A stretch of DNA of 64,000 nt from the NCBI GenBank assembly GCA_021824175.1, contig JAKALP010000015.1, forward strand, positions 1 through 64,000. Direction: 5' to 3'. The DNA is from Deltaproteobacteria bacterium. GTDB taxonomy: Bacteria; Desulfobacterota; Desulfobacteria; Desulfobacterales; Desulfosarcinaceae. Position 1 is the first letter of the stretch; each line of letters starts with the position of its first letter. Position numbers and translations under genes: made by a program. Shown here piece after piece: positions 45,363 through 53,911 of the stretch. The notes beneath the pieces are model-generated. The model made no database searches and had not been told where the DNA came from. It was given only the letters and a program-made list of their open reading frames with translations.

Positions 45363-47528
45363 TTATGCGCCTTCCCCCCTCCCATCATAGGTATCCGCTG
45401 TCACCCCCTCCTGGGCCAGAGCCTGCTTGATGACCCGGTGGGTGCTGGTTTTGGGAAAATCGGCCACGATGCGGACGTATCGCGGCACCGCGAATTTGGC
45501 CAGCTTGTCGCTGAGGAAGCGCCGCAAATCCGCCGCTTCGATGGTCTTGCCCTCCACCGGCTTGACGGCCGCCATGATCTCATCCTCGCCCAGCTCCGAG
45601 GGCACGGCGTACACGGCTGCATCCTCCACGGCTGGATGCTGCATGATCACGTGTTCCACCTCATAGGCCGAGACGTTTTCACCGCCCTTGCGCATGGACT
45701 CGGTGTTGCGGCCCACGAAGTAGAGATAACCCTTGGCGTCGCGCTTGACGATATCGCCGGTGCGCAGCCAGCCGTCGCTGGATTTCTTCTCCGTGGCCTG
45801 GGGGTTCTTGTAGTACTCCACCAGGCTGCGGCGGGTGGAGATTTTGAAAAGCAGTTCGCCCGGCATGCCGTCGGGAACATCACGGTCGTTTTCATCCACA
45901 ATACGGATGGAGCTGCGGCGCGTGGGTTTGCCCAGAGACCCCGGCGGCGCGGTGCCCAGGTTCATGATGCCTTTGCCGCCGCCGTCCACGGCGCCGTAGC
46001 CCTCGTAAAGCTCCACGCCGAAGCGTTTTTCAAAAGGTTCCCACATCTCCAGGGGACAGGCCGCTGAAAAGACGATGCGCACCCGGTGCTGGCGGTCAGC
46101 GGGCGTGGGTGGCTGCTTCATCAGAATGGGGATGATGGTGCCGATGGTGTTGAACACCGTGGCGTCGTACTGGCGCACCGTCTCCCAGAACCGACTGGCC
46201 GAGAACTTGCGCGAAAGAGCAATCGTGCATTGGACGGCCAGGGACATGGTGACGGTGATGAAAAGGGCGTTGCCGTGGCACAGGGAAAGATAGGTGTAGT
46301 AAATGTCATTGGAATTGAAAAAGACATTGCCGCCCAGGGCCAGGAGCTGCACGCCGGTGGTATTATAGCGATAGACCACGCCCTTGGGCCGGCCGGTGGT
46401 GCCGGAAGTATAGATGATCAGGCTGATCTCTTCGGGATGATATCCGCCGGTGGGCTTGAAAGCAGGGTACTGATACGCCTGGCTCAGACGCGGCATTTCC
46501 GGCGGCAGCGGGATGCCCTGGGCTTCGATCTCCAGATCATTGACCAGAATGTCTTGGGCTTTGAGGCGCTCAAACAGGCCCAAGGACTCCTGGGCCTGCT
46601 CCAACAGCTCGACGTCCACCACCAGGGTGGCGATGTCGCTGTGGTTGACGATATAGACCAGCCCGTCGCCTCTGAGTTCCGGGTTGATGGGCACCAGATA
46701 CATGCCCACCTTCTGGGCGCCAAAGAAAAGATCCAGAAAACGCGGCGAATTGCGCAGAAGCAAACCCACACCTTTGCCTTTGACGGCCCGGCCGAGGAAG
46801 TAATTGCCCATGCGATTGGCGTTTTCATCCATCTGCCGGTAGCTAAATACTTCCTGATTGTAGAGCAGGCATTTTTTCTCCGGAACCTGCCGGGCGCTTT
46901 CTTCCAGCAGTTGGGCCCAGGAGATGTCGAAGGGCGTTCCAAAGGCGAATTTCTTCAGTGTGCGCCAGCCGCGGCCGAGCTGGATTTGGTGGATCGCAAA
47001 GGCGGTGGCGCCGCGGAGCATGCGGCCGGTCAGTTTCAGGCGGTTGATGATCTGGCGCAGGGCGCGGCCCTTGGGCAGCGGCGGCGCGGCCGGGGTGCCG
47101 CCGATTTTCTGGGCAGGCAGCGCGGCTGGGGTGCTGCTGGGCCGGGGTGGCGGCGTTGCGCTGGGGGCATCCGAGGGTCGGTAGCATCTGGGGCGCACCA
47201 GCTCCGAGGTTTGCGTCAGTCGTTGGTAGAAATGGCCGGCGTTGAAATTGCGCACAATGGAGATGGCCGCGACCGGACAGGCGGCCAGGCAGCAGCCGCA
47301 GGCAATGCAATCGGTCAGGCCGGGAATCATGGATTTAAGATAGGGAAAGCCGTTGTTCCAGGCGCCGGTTTCGCTGTCGCGGGCAATGGAGCGCGCCGGG
47401 CAAATGAAGGTGCAGATATCGCATTTTTTGCATTTGGAGTGATCAAAGGCCAATACGGCCGTGCTCATCTCCTGGGAAGAGAAGTAATCGGGTATTTTGG
47501 TCCAGGGTTTTACGGGTATTGATCGCAT
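45363..47528 (-). CDS. Ferredoxin-acyl-CoA synthetase fusion
   Basis: The protein has 721 residues. Two 4Fe-4S motifs lie at residues 33-43 (Cys33-36-39-43) and 74-84 (Cys74-77-80-84). A Pro/Ala-rich linker (about 118-158) leads into a full AMP-dependent acyl-CoA synthetase from about 195: YTSGTTGRPKG at 373-383, GYGAVDGGG, and GWLRTGDIVKRD. The catalytic Lys region is STHRVIKQAL at the C terminus. It should activate a carboxylate to its CoA thioester. The attached clusters are unusual for this family and may couple activation to a reductase. It starts one base after the stop of the nitroreductase gene, so the two are one operon. Confidence 0.9.
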   Translation of the reverse strand: MRSIPVKPWTKIPDYFSSQEMSTAVLAFDHSKCKKCDICTFICPARSIARDSETGAWNNGFPYLKSMIPGLTDCIACGCCLAACPVAAISIVRNFNAGHFYQRLTQTSELVRPRCYRPSDAPSATPPPRPSSTPAALPAQKIGGTPAAPPLPKGRALRQIINRLKLTGRMLRGATAFAIHQIQLGRGWRTLKKFAFGTPFDISWAQLLEESARQVPEKKCLLYNQEVFSYRQMDENANRMGNYFLGRAVKGKGVGLLLRNSPRFLDLFFGAQKVGMYLVPINPELRGDGLVYIVNHSDIATLVVDVELLEQAQESLGLFERLKAQDILVNDLEIEAQGIPLPPEMPRLSQAYQYPAFKPTGGYHPEEISLIIYTSGTTGRPKGVVYRYNTTGVQLLALGGNVFFNSNDIYYTYLSLCHGNALFITVTMSLAVQCTIALSRKFSASRFWETVRQYDATVFNTIGTIIPILMKQPPTPADRQHRVRIVFSAACPLEMWEPFEKRFGVELYEGYGAVDGGGKGIMNLGTAPPGSLGKPTRRSSIRIVDENDRDVPDGMPGELLFKISTRRSLVEYYKNPQATEKKSSDGWLRTGDIVKRDAKGYLYFVGRNTESMRKGGENVSAYEVEHVIMQHPAVEDAAVYAVPSELGEDEIMAAVKPVEGKTIEAADLRRFLSDKLAKFAVPRYVRIVADFPKTSTHRVIKQALAQEGVTADTYDGRGEGA

Positions 47529-47529
47529 C

Positions 47530-48381
47530 TCACACCCCCAGTTTTTCTACGCGCGGTGCGCTGTTCAGGCCGCCTTCATACCAATCCACCAACTGTGCTT
47601 CGCGCGGCACCTGGCCGTCGGATTTAACTTTGGGCCAACCCACGGCAATGAGGTTTTCGAGCTTGTAGGGGTACTTTACATTGAAGAATTTGCGCCAGCG
47701 GGGCAGATACATCAACAGCTTGACCAGGCCGATCCAGCAACTGCCGGCCCCCATGCTGTGGGCCGTGAGCACCATGTTCTGGCCGCACACGCCGATGTCC
47801 GTGGCCGGGCACGACACCCCGCGCCGGTCTTCATAAAGCAAAATCAAGGTGGGCGCACCGTGAAAGACCGGGGCCCGGCCGGCGGCGATTTGGCGCAACA
47901 GGCCAAAGGGCACGGGATGCAGTTGATTGCACTGCATGCGGATGATCAGCTTGCTGAAGGGTTTGAGGAAGATGCGGCGGAAGGTGGAGCGGCTGTAATC
48001 GAGCATCCACATAAAGAGTTTGGCCATTTTGACCGCATCGGTCTCCATGGCCGCAATGATTTCCGGGCTGTTGACCACGGCGAACTTCCAGGGCTGGGCA
48101 TTGCCGGCCGAGGGCGCGAAGCGGCCGGCCTCCAGAATGCGGCGGATCATGAAACCGGGCAACGGCGTGGGCTTGAAGGCCCGGATGCTGCGGCGCTTGA
48201 AAATTACTTCTTCCACCGGCGTCCACTCTTCCAGCGAGTCTAACTTGGATTGTTTTGGCATCGCTTCGCCTTTTCTGGATTTCTTCATGGCCTGGGCGCT
48301 GCGGTCGACGATGTCGGTCATGCTGCTGTCCCATGAGCTGTCGGCAAAGGCGCTGTTGATTTGGATATTCTTCTCTTCCAT
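47530..48381 (-). CDS. Nitroreductase family protein
   Basis: The protein has 283 residues. A roughly 50-residue N-terminal extension precedes the nitroreductase core: RRSIRAFKPTPLP, APSAGNAQPWKF, and GAGSCWIGL. It binds FMN by family. In this member the N-terminal iron-sulfur motifs of the fusion at 40515 are absent, but the neighbouring acyl-CoA synthetase carries them. It lies between thiolase and the synthetase fusion on the same strand. Confidence 0.88.
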   Translation of the reverse strand: MEEKNIQINSAFADSSWDSSMTDIVDRSAQAMKKSRKGEAMPKQSKLDSLEEWTPVEEVIFKRRSIRAFKPTPLPGFMIRRILEAGRFAPSAGNAQPWKFAVVNSPEIIAAMETDAVKMAKLFMWMLDYSRSTFRRIFLKPFSKLIIRMQCNQLHPVPFGLLRQIAAGRAPVFHGAPTLILLYEDRRGVSCPATDIGVCGQNMVLTAHSMGAGSCWIGLVKLLMYLPRWRKFFNVKYPYKLENLIAVGWPKVKSDGQVPREAQLVDWYEGGLNSAPRVEKLGV

Positions 48382-48420
48382 CGTTTGATTTCCTCATATC
48401 TTCGTATGATAGAAGTCGGT

Positions 48421-48486
48421 ATCGTACTCGTACTCGTACTCGTACGCGATATTTTTTTCGAGTACGCGTACGCGTACGAGTACGAA
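48421..48486. repeat. GTACTC-word hairpin repeat
   Basis: Left TCGTACTCGTACTCGTACTC and right complementary GAGTACGCGTACGCGTACGA arms are separated by a T-run. The word GTACTC/GAGTAC is iterated. The same family is at 52197-52264 and, as a short piece, at 59516-59529. Confidence 0.85.
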
Positions 48487-48518
48487 AACCAGCAAATCCG
48501 CGACCAAGGGCTTAAACC

Positions 48519-49931
48519 TTATCCCTTCCTCCCCGGCGCCTCCAAAATATGCATCCCCATAGCCGCCTCTTCGTTGCCCAGGGCGCCGCCGCCGTTTTCG
48601 CCAATGGCCAGTCGCGCCCTGGCCACTTGGCGTTTGCCGGCCTCGCCGCGCAATTGGGTGGTCAGTTCATGCACCTGGGCCAGCCCGGAAGCGCCGATGG
48701 GATGGCCGCGGGAGGTCAAGCCCCCGCTGGTGTTGATGGGGATCTGGCCCTCCAGCCGCGTGGCGCCCGAGGCAGCAAAGCGGCCGCCCTCGCCCCGGGG
48801 ACAAAAACCCAAGTTCTCGGCCTGGTGCAGCTCGCCAAAGGCCGTGGCATCGTGGACCTCGGCCAGGTCCATCTCCGCCGGCCCCACGCCGGCCTTTTCA
48901 TAAGCCTGGCGCGCCAGACGCTCGCCGATATCTGGCACCGACTCATTTTCGCCATAGGCTTTGCCTGATCCCAGCACCGAGGCGCGGATGCGCACGGCGC
49001 GTGAGGAAACCCCCAGCCGCCGGACCACTTTTTCAGAGCAGACAATGACCGAGGCCGCGCCGTCGCCAATGGGCGCGCACATGGCCCTAGTCAATGGGAA
49101 ACTGACGATGCGGTCGCTGAGCACCTTGGCCGCCGGCACCTCAAAACGGTACTGGGCATTGGGATTGAGCGTGCTGTTGAAATGATTCTTGGAGGCAATC
49201 GCGGCCAAATGCTCCACCGTGCTGCCATATTTACGCATGTGCTTGCGGGCTGCATAGCTGTAAATGTCCATAAACGGCGAGTGGTCCGAGGCGCCCAGCA
49301 GTTTGCTAAGTTCGCGCACGGTCGAGTACCCCAATTTCTCCCCCAGGTTGATGGCCACCACGAGCTGGTCCCGGATCTCCTTGGCACTGGCTTTCAGGCT
49401 CTTGCGGCTTTTGGTGCGCTTGCCGCCGCCATTGGGCGGATAGCGTTTGAAAAACTCTTCCATAATTTTACGGTCTTCGGCATCAAGGGAAAAGACCGAC
49501 AGGCCGCGGCCGATTTCAATGACATTGCCGATGTCGATGCCGCCCAGAAATCCCGCGAATATGGCCGTCTTATTGGGACTATAAAGCTTTTCAACCCCCA
49601 CGGCCAGAGCGATGTCATAGAGGCCGCTGGCCACGCCCATCCAGGCGTGGTGCAGGGCAGTGGAGCCACTGGCGCAGGCGTTTTCCACGTTGGTGATGGG
49701 AATGGTGTCAATGCCCAGGGGCCGCAGGGCCACCTGGCCTCGGATGCAGGTTTGCCCTTGCTGATCGCCCCAGCCGGAATTGGAGAACCAGACCGCCTGG
49801 ACGGCCTCTTGGCCGATCCCGGCATCCGCCAGCACGCCCTTTACAGTCATGGCGGTCAGGTCCTTGATGCTCAGGTCCAAGTGCTTGCCGAAGGGCGTGG
49901 TGTGCGCTCCTATTATATATACCTCTTCCAT
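48519..49931 (-). CDS. Thiolase-family acyl-CoA acyltransferase
   Basis: The protein has 470 residues. The nucleophile Cys is in NACASGS; HDAT (VHDATAFGELH) and GHPIGASG hold the other catalytic residues. The C-terminal catalytic Cys of degradative thiolases appears replaced, since the end reads NGGGALGNEEA. This is the layout of SCP2/thiolase-like members rather than a classical FadA. It may cleave or form beta-keto acyl-CoA. It is transcribed away from the GntR-type regulator with a palindrome between them. Confidence 0.9.
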   Translation of the reverse strand: MEEVYIIGAHTTPFGKHLDLSIKDLTAMTVKGVLADAGIGQEAVQAVWFSNSGWGDQQGQTCIRGQVALRPLGIDTIPITNVENACASGSTALHHAWMGVASGLYDIALAVGVEKLYSPNKTAIFAGFLGGIDIGNVIEIGRGLSVFSLDAEDRKIMEEFFKRYPPNGGGKRTKSRKSLKASAKEIRDQLVVAINLGEKLGYSTVRELSKLLGASDHSPFMDIYSYAARKHMRKYGSTVEHLAAIASKNHFNSTLNPNAQYRFEVPAAKVLSDRIVSFPLTRAMCAPIGDGAASVIVCSEKVVRRLGVSSRAVRIRASVLGSGKAYGENESVPDIGERLARQAYEKAGVGPAEMDLAEVHDATAFGELHQAENLGFCPRGEGGRFAASGATRLEGQIPINTSGGLTSRGHPIGASGLAQVHELTTQLRGEAGKRQVARARLAIGENGGGALGNEEAAMGMHILEAPGRKG

Positions 49932-50021
49932 TTGAAATCACCTCTGGGTTGTAGCGGCTGATTTGGGAGCAGCGCCGCCGGGCTGAATCATTGATAGCGC
50001 CGGCAAAAATTTTTATGTTGC

Positions 50022-50036
50022 ATTGGTTAAACCAAT
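50022..50036. promoter_or_regulatory. Candidate FadR-like operator in divergent promoter
   Basis: ATTGGTT-A-AACCAAT is a perfect 15-bp palindrome between the thiolase and GntR-family genes, 91 bp from the thiolase start. The core GGT-N3-ACC fits sites bound by FadR-subfamily GntR regulators. It is the natural site for the product of 50196-50972, which is an inference. Confidence 0.65.
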
Positions 50037-50195
50037 TTGGCATAATTGATTTAAACATGCAAGGGAAAAAACTAAACGATATCCAGAAAGCGAACCGATA
50101 TTGCAGCCACAGCCATTAGTGTGTAAGTGAAGTTCTGAGATCGGTGCGTCGGGTGCCGGTCGATCCGGTAGATCAATTCACGCAAAAGGTGCTCC

Positions 50196-50972
50196 ATGCA
50201 GAAACATGAGATCGTCGTCAAAAAGCTGGTTTCCGATATCTTCAACCACAAGCTGCAGGCCGGTGAAAAGCTGCCCACTGAGCGCAGGCTCTCGGTGCAA
50301 ATGGGGGTGGATCGCACCTCGCTGCGAGTCGCGCTCAAACAGCTGGAAGCCATGCAATTGCTTGAAATCCACCAGGGCGACGGCATTTATGTGCGGGATT
50401 ACAAGAAATTCGCGGGCATCGATTTCCTGCGCATGATGCTTTCTTTGGAAGAGAGCGATCTGGATCATTTCGTGGGTGAATATCTTATCGAAGAGATCTG
50501 GCACTTCTGGATGGAATTCATGCCGCTGATGATCCGCATGGCCATGGCGCGCGCCACGCCTATGGCCATGAAGCAATTTGTCGATGTATTTGATGCGGAG
50601 CTGGAAAACTTGGACAATCCAGAGAAGATCGTCGAGCTGGAGGTGTTGAGCCAGGAGATGATCGCCCAGAACACGGGCAACCTGCTCGTGCTGCTGCTGT
50701 CCAACTCTACGCGCCAGATGCGGCAGCAGATCGTGCGACGTTTCATCGGGGCCATGGGCCGCGAAGAGATCAAGGCCCACGTGGAGTACAAGCGGGCCTT
50801 GTTGCGCGGGTATATGGCCGGCACGATTCAGGACATCAACCTGTTGGCCGAAGGTCAGCGCAATCTGCTCCAGAAGCATTGGGAAAACATCAAGGGGAGC
50901 TGGCAAATTTCCAGCGAGGATCAGGCAATTGTCCAGCAAATGCTGTCTGCGTCGGGTCCAGAGAGAAGCTGA
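50196..50972 (+). CDS. GntR-family transcription regulator, FadR-like
   Basis: The protein has 258 residues. The N-terminal winged helix is typical GntR (KLVSDIFNHKLQAGEKLPTERRL, then VDRTSLRVALKQLEAMQLL). The C-terminal helical domain is of the FadR type. It probably controls the surrounding acyl-CoA genes in response to an acyl-CoA. It is divergent from thiolase with the palindrome 50022-50036 between them. Its stop is followed directly by a GAAGG-word repeat. Confidence 0.92.
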   Translation: MQKHEIVVKKLVSDIFNHKLQAGEKLPTERRLSVQMGVDRTSLRVALKQLEAMQLLEIHQGDGIYVRDYKKFAGIDFLRMMLSLEESDLDHFVGEYLIEEIWHFWMEFMPLMIRMAMARATPMAMKQFVDVFDAELENLDNPEKIVELEVLSQEMIAQNTGNLLVLLLSNSTRQMRQQIVRRFIGAMGREEIKAHVEYKRALLRGYMAGTIQDINLLAEGQRNLLQKHWENIKGSWQISSEDQAIVQQMLSASGPERS

Positions 50973-51217
50973 AAGGAAGGTAAAAGGCGGAAGGTATAAG
51001 GTAGAAGGTAGAAGGTAGAAGGTAAAAGTTGCCTTTCGTTCCACAGGGTTTGTGGGAGCAAAGAAGGAAGTATTTTAACGCAGAGGTCGCAAAGGGCGCG
51101 GAGAAACGCAGAGGAAAAACATAGTAGACTAGATCATTCCGGCTCCGTGAGGCGATAAAATATTGAAAGACTCTGCGGTCCTCCGCGCCCTCTGCGCCTC
51201 TGCGTTGAGTAAAATAC
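50968..51217. repeat. AAGGTAGAAGG tract and CGCAGAGG-word hairpin
   Basis: GAAGG words fill 50968-51029 from the regulator's stop codon onward. A different hairpin follows: the left arm at 51071-51114 (TTTAACGCAGAGGTCGCAAA and on) and the right arm at 51171-51216 (CTCCGCGCCCTCTGCGCCTC) are complements. CGCAGAGG / CCTCTGCG words are found in many bacteria as dispersed repeats. Confidence 0.82.
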
Positions 51218-51234
51218 TTATTAAGGAGTAAAAG

Positions 51235-52074
51235 ATGAAACGGTTTCCCAAAAAGCGGGTTGTCATCACCGGCGCCGGTTCGGGGCTGGGGCGCGCCATG
51301 TCGCTGGAATTTGCCAAACTGGGCTGGAATGTCTGCGTGTCGGACATCAACGCGGAGCGCGCCAAAGAGACGGAGCGGCTGGTGACGTTGCAGGGCGGAA
51401 CACCCTTGGTCATCGGCTGCGATGTGACCCGGCCGGAGCAACTGGAGTCCCTGGCCGCCGAGTTGAAGAAGAAGTGGGGAGGGGTAGACATCGTGATCAA
51501 CAATGCCGGCGTGGCCGCGGCCGGATTCATGGAGAAGATTCGCCTCGAGACCTGGGACTGGATTATCACGCTCAATCTGAAAAGCGTGATCTACGGCTGC
51601 CGGGCCTTCATCCCGCTGCTGGAAGCCCAGGGCGGCGGCCACATCGTCAACGTGGCCTCCAATGCGGGCATTGCCTCGCTGCCGGAGATGGCCTGTTACA
51701 ATGTGACCAAGGCGGGCGTGATCTCTTTGTCCGAAACGCTGCGCGCCGAGTTGACCCCCAAAAAGATCGGAGTATCGGTGGTGGCGCCGACCTTTTTCAA
51801 GACCAACCTGATGGATCAATTTACTTCGCCCGATCCCCGGCAGCGCCAAATGGCCAATGCCTTTTTCAACAAATCCAGCGTCACTTCAGAAGATGTGGCC
51901 CGACACGTGATCCGGGCGGTGAAGAAAAACCAGCTTTATGTGATCACCCAATGGGACGGCAAGCTCGCCTGGTTCTGCAAGCGCCTGACGCCGGAGATTT
52001 ACTTCAAGGTGTTGGGTTGGATTTATAAAAAGGGGTTGGGGGACCGCTATCTGGGGATGCCCAAGGCGGCGTGA
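51235..52074 (+). CDS. Short-chain dehydrogenase/reductase
   Basis: The protein has 279 residues. NAD(P)-binding TGAGSGLG, NNAG and the catalytic S and YNVTK (Tyr/Lys) are present. The C terminus extends beyond the usual 250 residues. AAGGAG precedes ATG 51235. In this gene cluster it may act on a beta-hydroxyacyl or steroid-like substrate, but the sequence does not settle that. Confidence 0.92.
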   Translation: MKRFPKKRVVITGAGSGLGRAMSLEFAKLGWNVCVSDINAERAKETERLVTLQGGTPLVIGCDVTRPEQLESLAAELKKKWGGVDIVINNAGVAAAGFMEKIRLETWDWIITLNLKSVIYGCRAFIPLLEAQGGGHIVNVASNAGIASLPEMACYNVTKAGVISLSETLRAELTPKKIGVSVVAPTFFKTNLMDQFTSPDPRQRQMANAFFNKSSVTSEDVARHVIRAVKKNQLYVITQWDGKLAWFCKRLTPEIYFKVLGWIYKKGLGDRYLGMPKAA

Positions 52075-52196
52075 GCATGCAATGAGGCGACCATTCAATT
52101 TGTCAATGCTTCGATGCGGTGTGGCTAAAATCAGATCGATTGGGAGATAAAGGCGGAGTGGCCAACACTGCTATTAGTCAAAGGCATTGGCACAGG

Positions 52197-52264
52197 TCGT
52201 ACTCGTACTCGAAAATCTTTTTAAAATCCGTCGAGTACGAGTACGCGTATGAGTACGAGTACGA
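52197..52264. repeat. GTACTC-word hairpin repeat
   Basis: The left arm is GTCGTACTCGTACTCG and the right arm CGAGTACGAGTACGCG, continuing with GAGTACGAGTACG. It is the same word family as 48421-48486 and separates the SDR from the acyl-CoA dehydrogenase gene. Confidence 0.85.
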
Positions 52265-52346
52265 AATTGGCCGGCAAATCTATCGCTTCGGGTAACATGC
52301 CGCCTACGGTTTTTGCCTACAAATGTATCAATGCATAGGAGGATCC

Positions 52347-53858
52347 ATGCTTTCAAAATCCGAGATCCGCTCATTTCTGGATAAACAGCCGGCGTTTGAT
52401 GATTTCTCCAACACCCTGCGGGGCGCGGCCAAATTCGCCAATAAGAGCATTCTCAAAGAAGTACGCGAGATTGTGGCCCTGGCGCGCAAATTCAACCAGC
52501 AAGTAGTGATTCCTTACAATTTGGAGCTGGACCGCAAACGGCAGGCCGATCACGACTTCCTGCCGTGGGAGTTTGTGCAGCAGGCCAACCAGTGGGGATT
52601 TTACACCATGTGGATTCCGCGCTTCTTTGGCGGAAAAGGCTACAGCTACCACTCCCTGTTCTACTTTCTGGAAGAGATCGCTTCCGAATGCCTAGGCATG
52701 GCCAACCTCATCGGCGTGCACTATCTGGGGGCCTGCGCCTTGTTCTGCGTCTGGAACATCCGGGTCTGCAACATGATTTTTCGCGAAGTGGCCCAGGGAG
52801 AGAAAATCGGCAAACCCTGTCTGATCACGGCCTGCACCACCGAACCCGGCGCCGGCACGGACTGCGAAGAGCCCAAGCTGCTCAACCGAAGTAAAATGAT
52901 CACCCATGCCAAAAAGGTGGACGGCGGCTATCTGCTCAACGGCACCAAGATCTTCATCTCCAACGGGCATCTCTCCCAATGGCACGCCGTCGTGACTTAC
53001 GAAGACTTGTCCCAGTGCAACGAAACCGCCATGATCTGTCTGGTGAAGACCGGCTCCAAAGGCTTTTCCTTCGGCCGCCAGGAGAACAAAATGGGCCAAC
53101 TGGGGTGCCCGGCCAGCGAGTTGATCTTCAAAGATTGCTTCGTGCCTGATCACCTTGTGGCCCTAAACAAAGCCCAGGTGGACAAGCTCAACAGCGGCGG
53201 AAAGGGCAAGACCCACGAAGTATTGAGCCACTTCTTTTCCACCTCGCGCATCGGCGTCGCCTCTTTTGGCGTGGGCGCAGCCCGGGGGGCGTTTCAAAAA
53301 GCGTTGAAGTTCGCATTGGAAACCGAGGTGGACGGCAAGTTGCTGATCAATCACCAATGGGCCCAATGCCTGCTGGCCGAAATGCATAAGAACGTGCTCT
53401 CGTCGCGTCTGGCCTATGTGGAAGCCACGGCCACCAATGCCTTGGACGGCATGACCCGGCCACTGAACATCAAGCCGCTCTACTACTACTTCAAATACGC
53501 GCCTTTCCAGGGCATGGAGAAAATCGTCACCTGGGCCATGAGCCATCCGGCCACCACCTGGCTCTTTCGCAAGATACAATTGGATTGGCAGTCCCAGGAC
53601 AAATTGTTCCGCACCACCGGCTGGGGCGCCCTGGCCAAGTTCATGGCCACGGACGCCGGCATCAAAAACAGCCACCTGGCCCTGGAACTCATGGGGCAGG
53701 CGGGTTTGCGCCATGATCGTTGCGCCGAGAAGATCTTGCGGGACGCCAAACTGCTGCAGGTCTACGAAGGCACCAACCAGCTCAACCGCCTGAACATGTT
53801 CGAATCGTTCATCAGCCGGCATCACACCCAGGTGGCGGTCTATGAGCATGAACAGTGA
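52347..53858 (+). CDS. Acyl-CoA dehydrogenase family protein
   Basis: The protein has 503 residues from ATG 52347, with TAGGAGGATCC upstream. The dehydrogenase fold is clear: PWEFVQQANQWGFYTMWIP helical start, TACTTEPGAGTDCEEP flavin-facing segment, LNGTKIFISNG, and QVYEGTNQLNRLNMF at the C terminus (the EGTNQ region). It is longer than the usual 380-residue members. It may share substrates with the acyl-CoA dehydrogenase at 43778. Confidence 0.92.
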   Translation: MLSKSEIRSFLDKQPAFDDFSNTLRGAAKFANKSILKEVREIVALARKFNQQVVIPYNLELDRKRQADHDFLPWEFVQQANQWGFYTMWIPRFFGGKGYSYHSLFYFLEEIASECLGMANLIGVHYLGACALFCVWNIRVCNMIFREVAQGEKIGKPCLITACTTEPGAGTDCEEPKLLNRSKMITHAKKVDGGYLLNGTKIFISNGHLSQWHAVVTYEDLSQCNETAMICLVKTGSKGFSFGRQENKMGQLGCPASELIFKDCFVPDHLVALNKAQVDKLNSGGKGKTHEVLSHFFSTSRIGVASFGVGAARGAFQKALKFALETEVDGKLLINHQWAQCLLAEMHKNVLSSRLAYVEATATNALDGMTRPLNIKPLYYYFKYAPFQGMEKIVTWAMSHPATTWLFRKIQLDWQSQDKLFRTTGWGALAKFMATDAGIKNSHLALELMGQAGLRHDRCAEKILRDAKLLQVYEGTNQLNRLNMFESFISRHHTQVAVYEHEQ

Positions 53859-53911
53859 TGGCTTTTTAGTATCTAAGGCGAGACCATCAAACACAAGGAA
53901 GGTGAACACCC

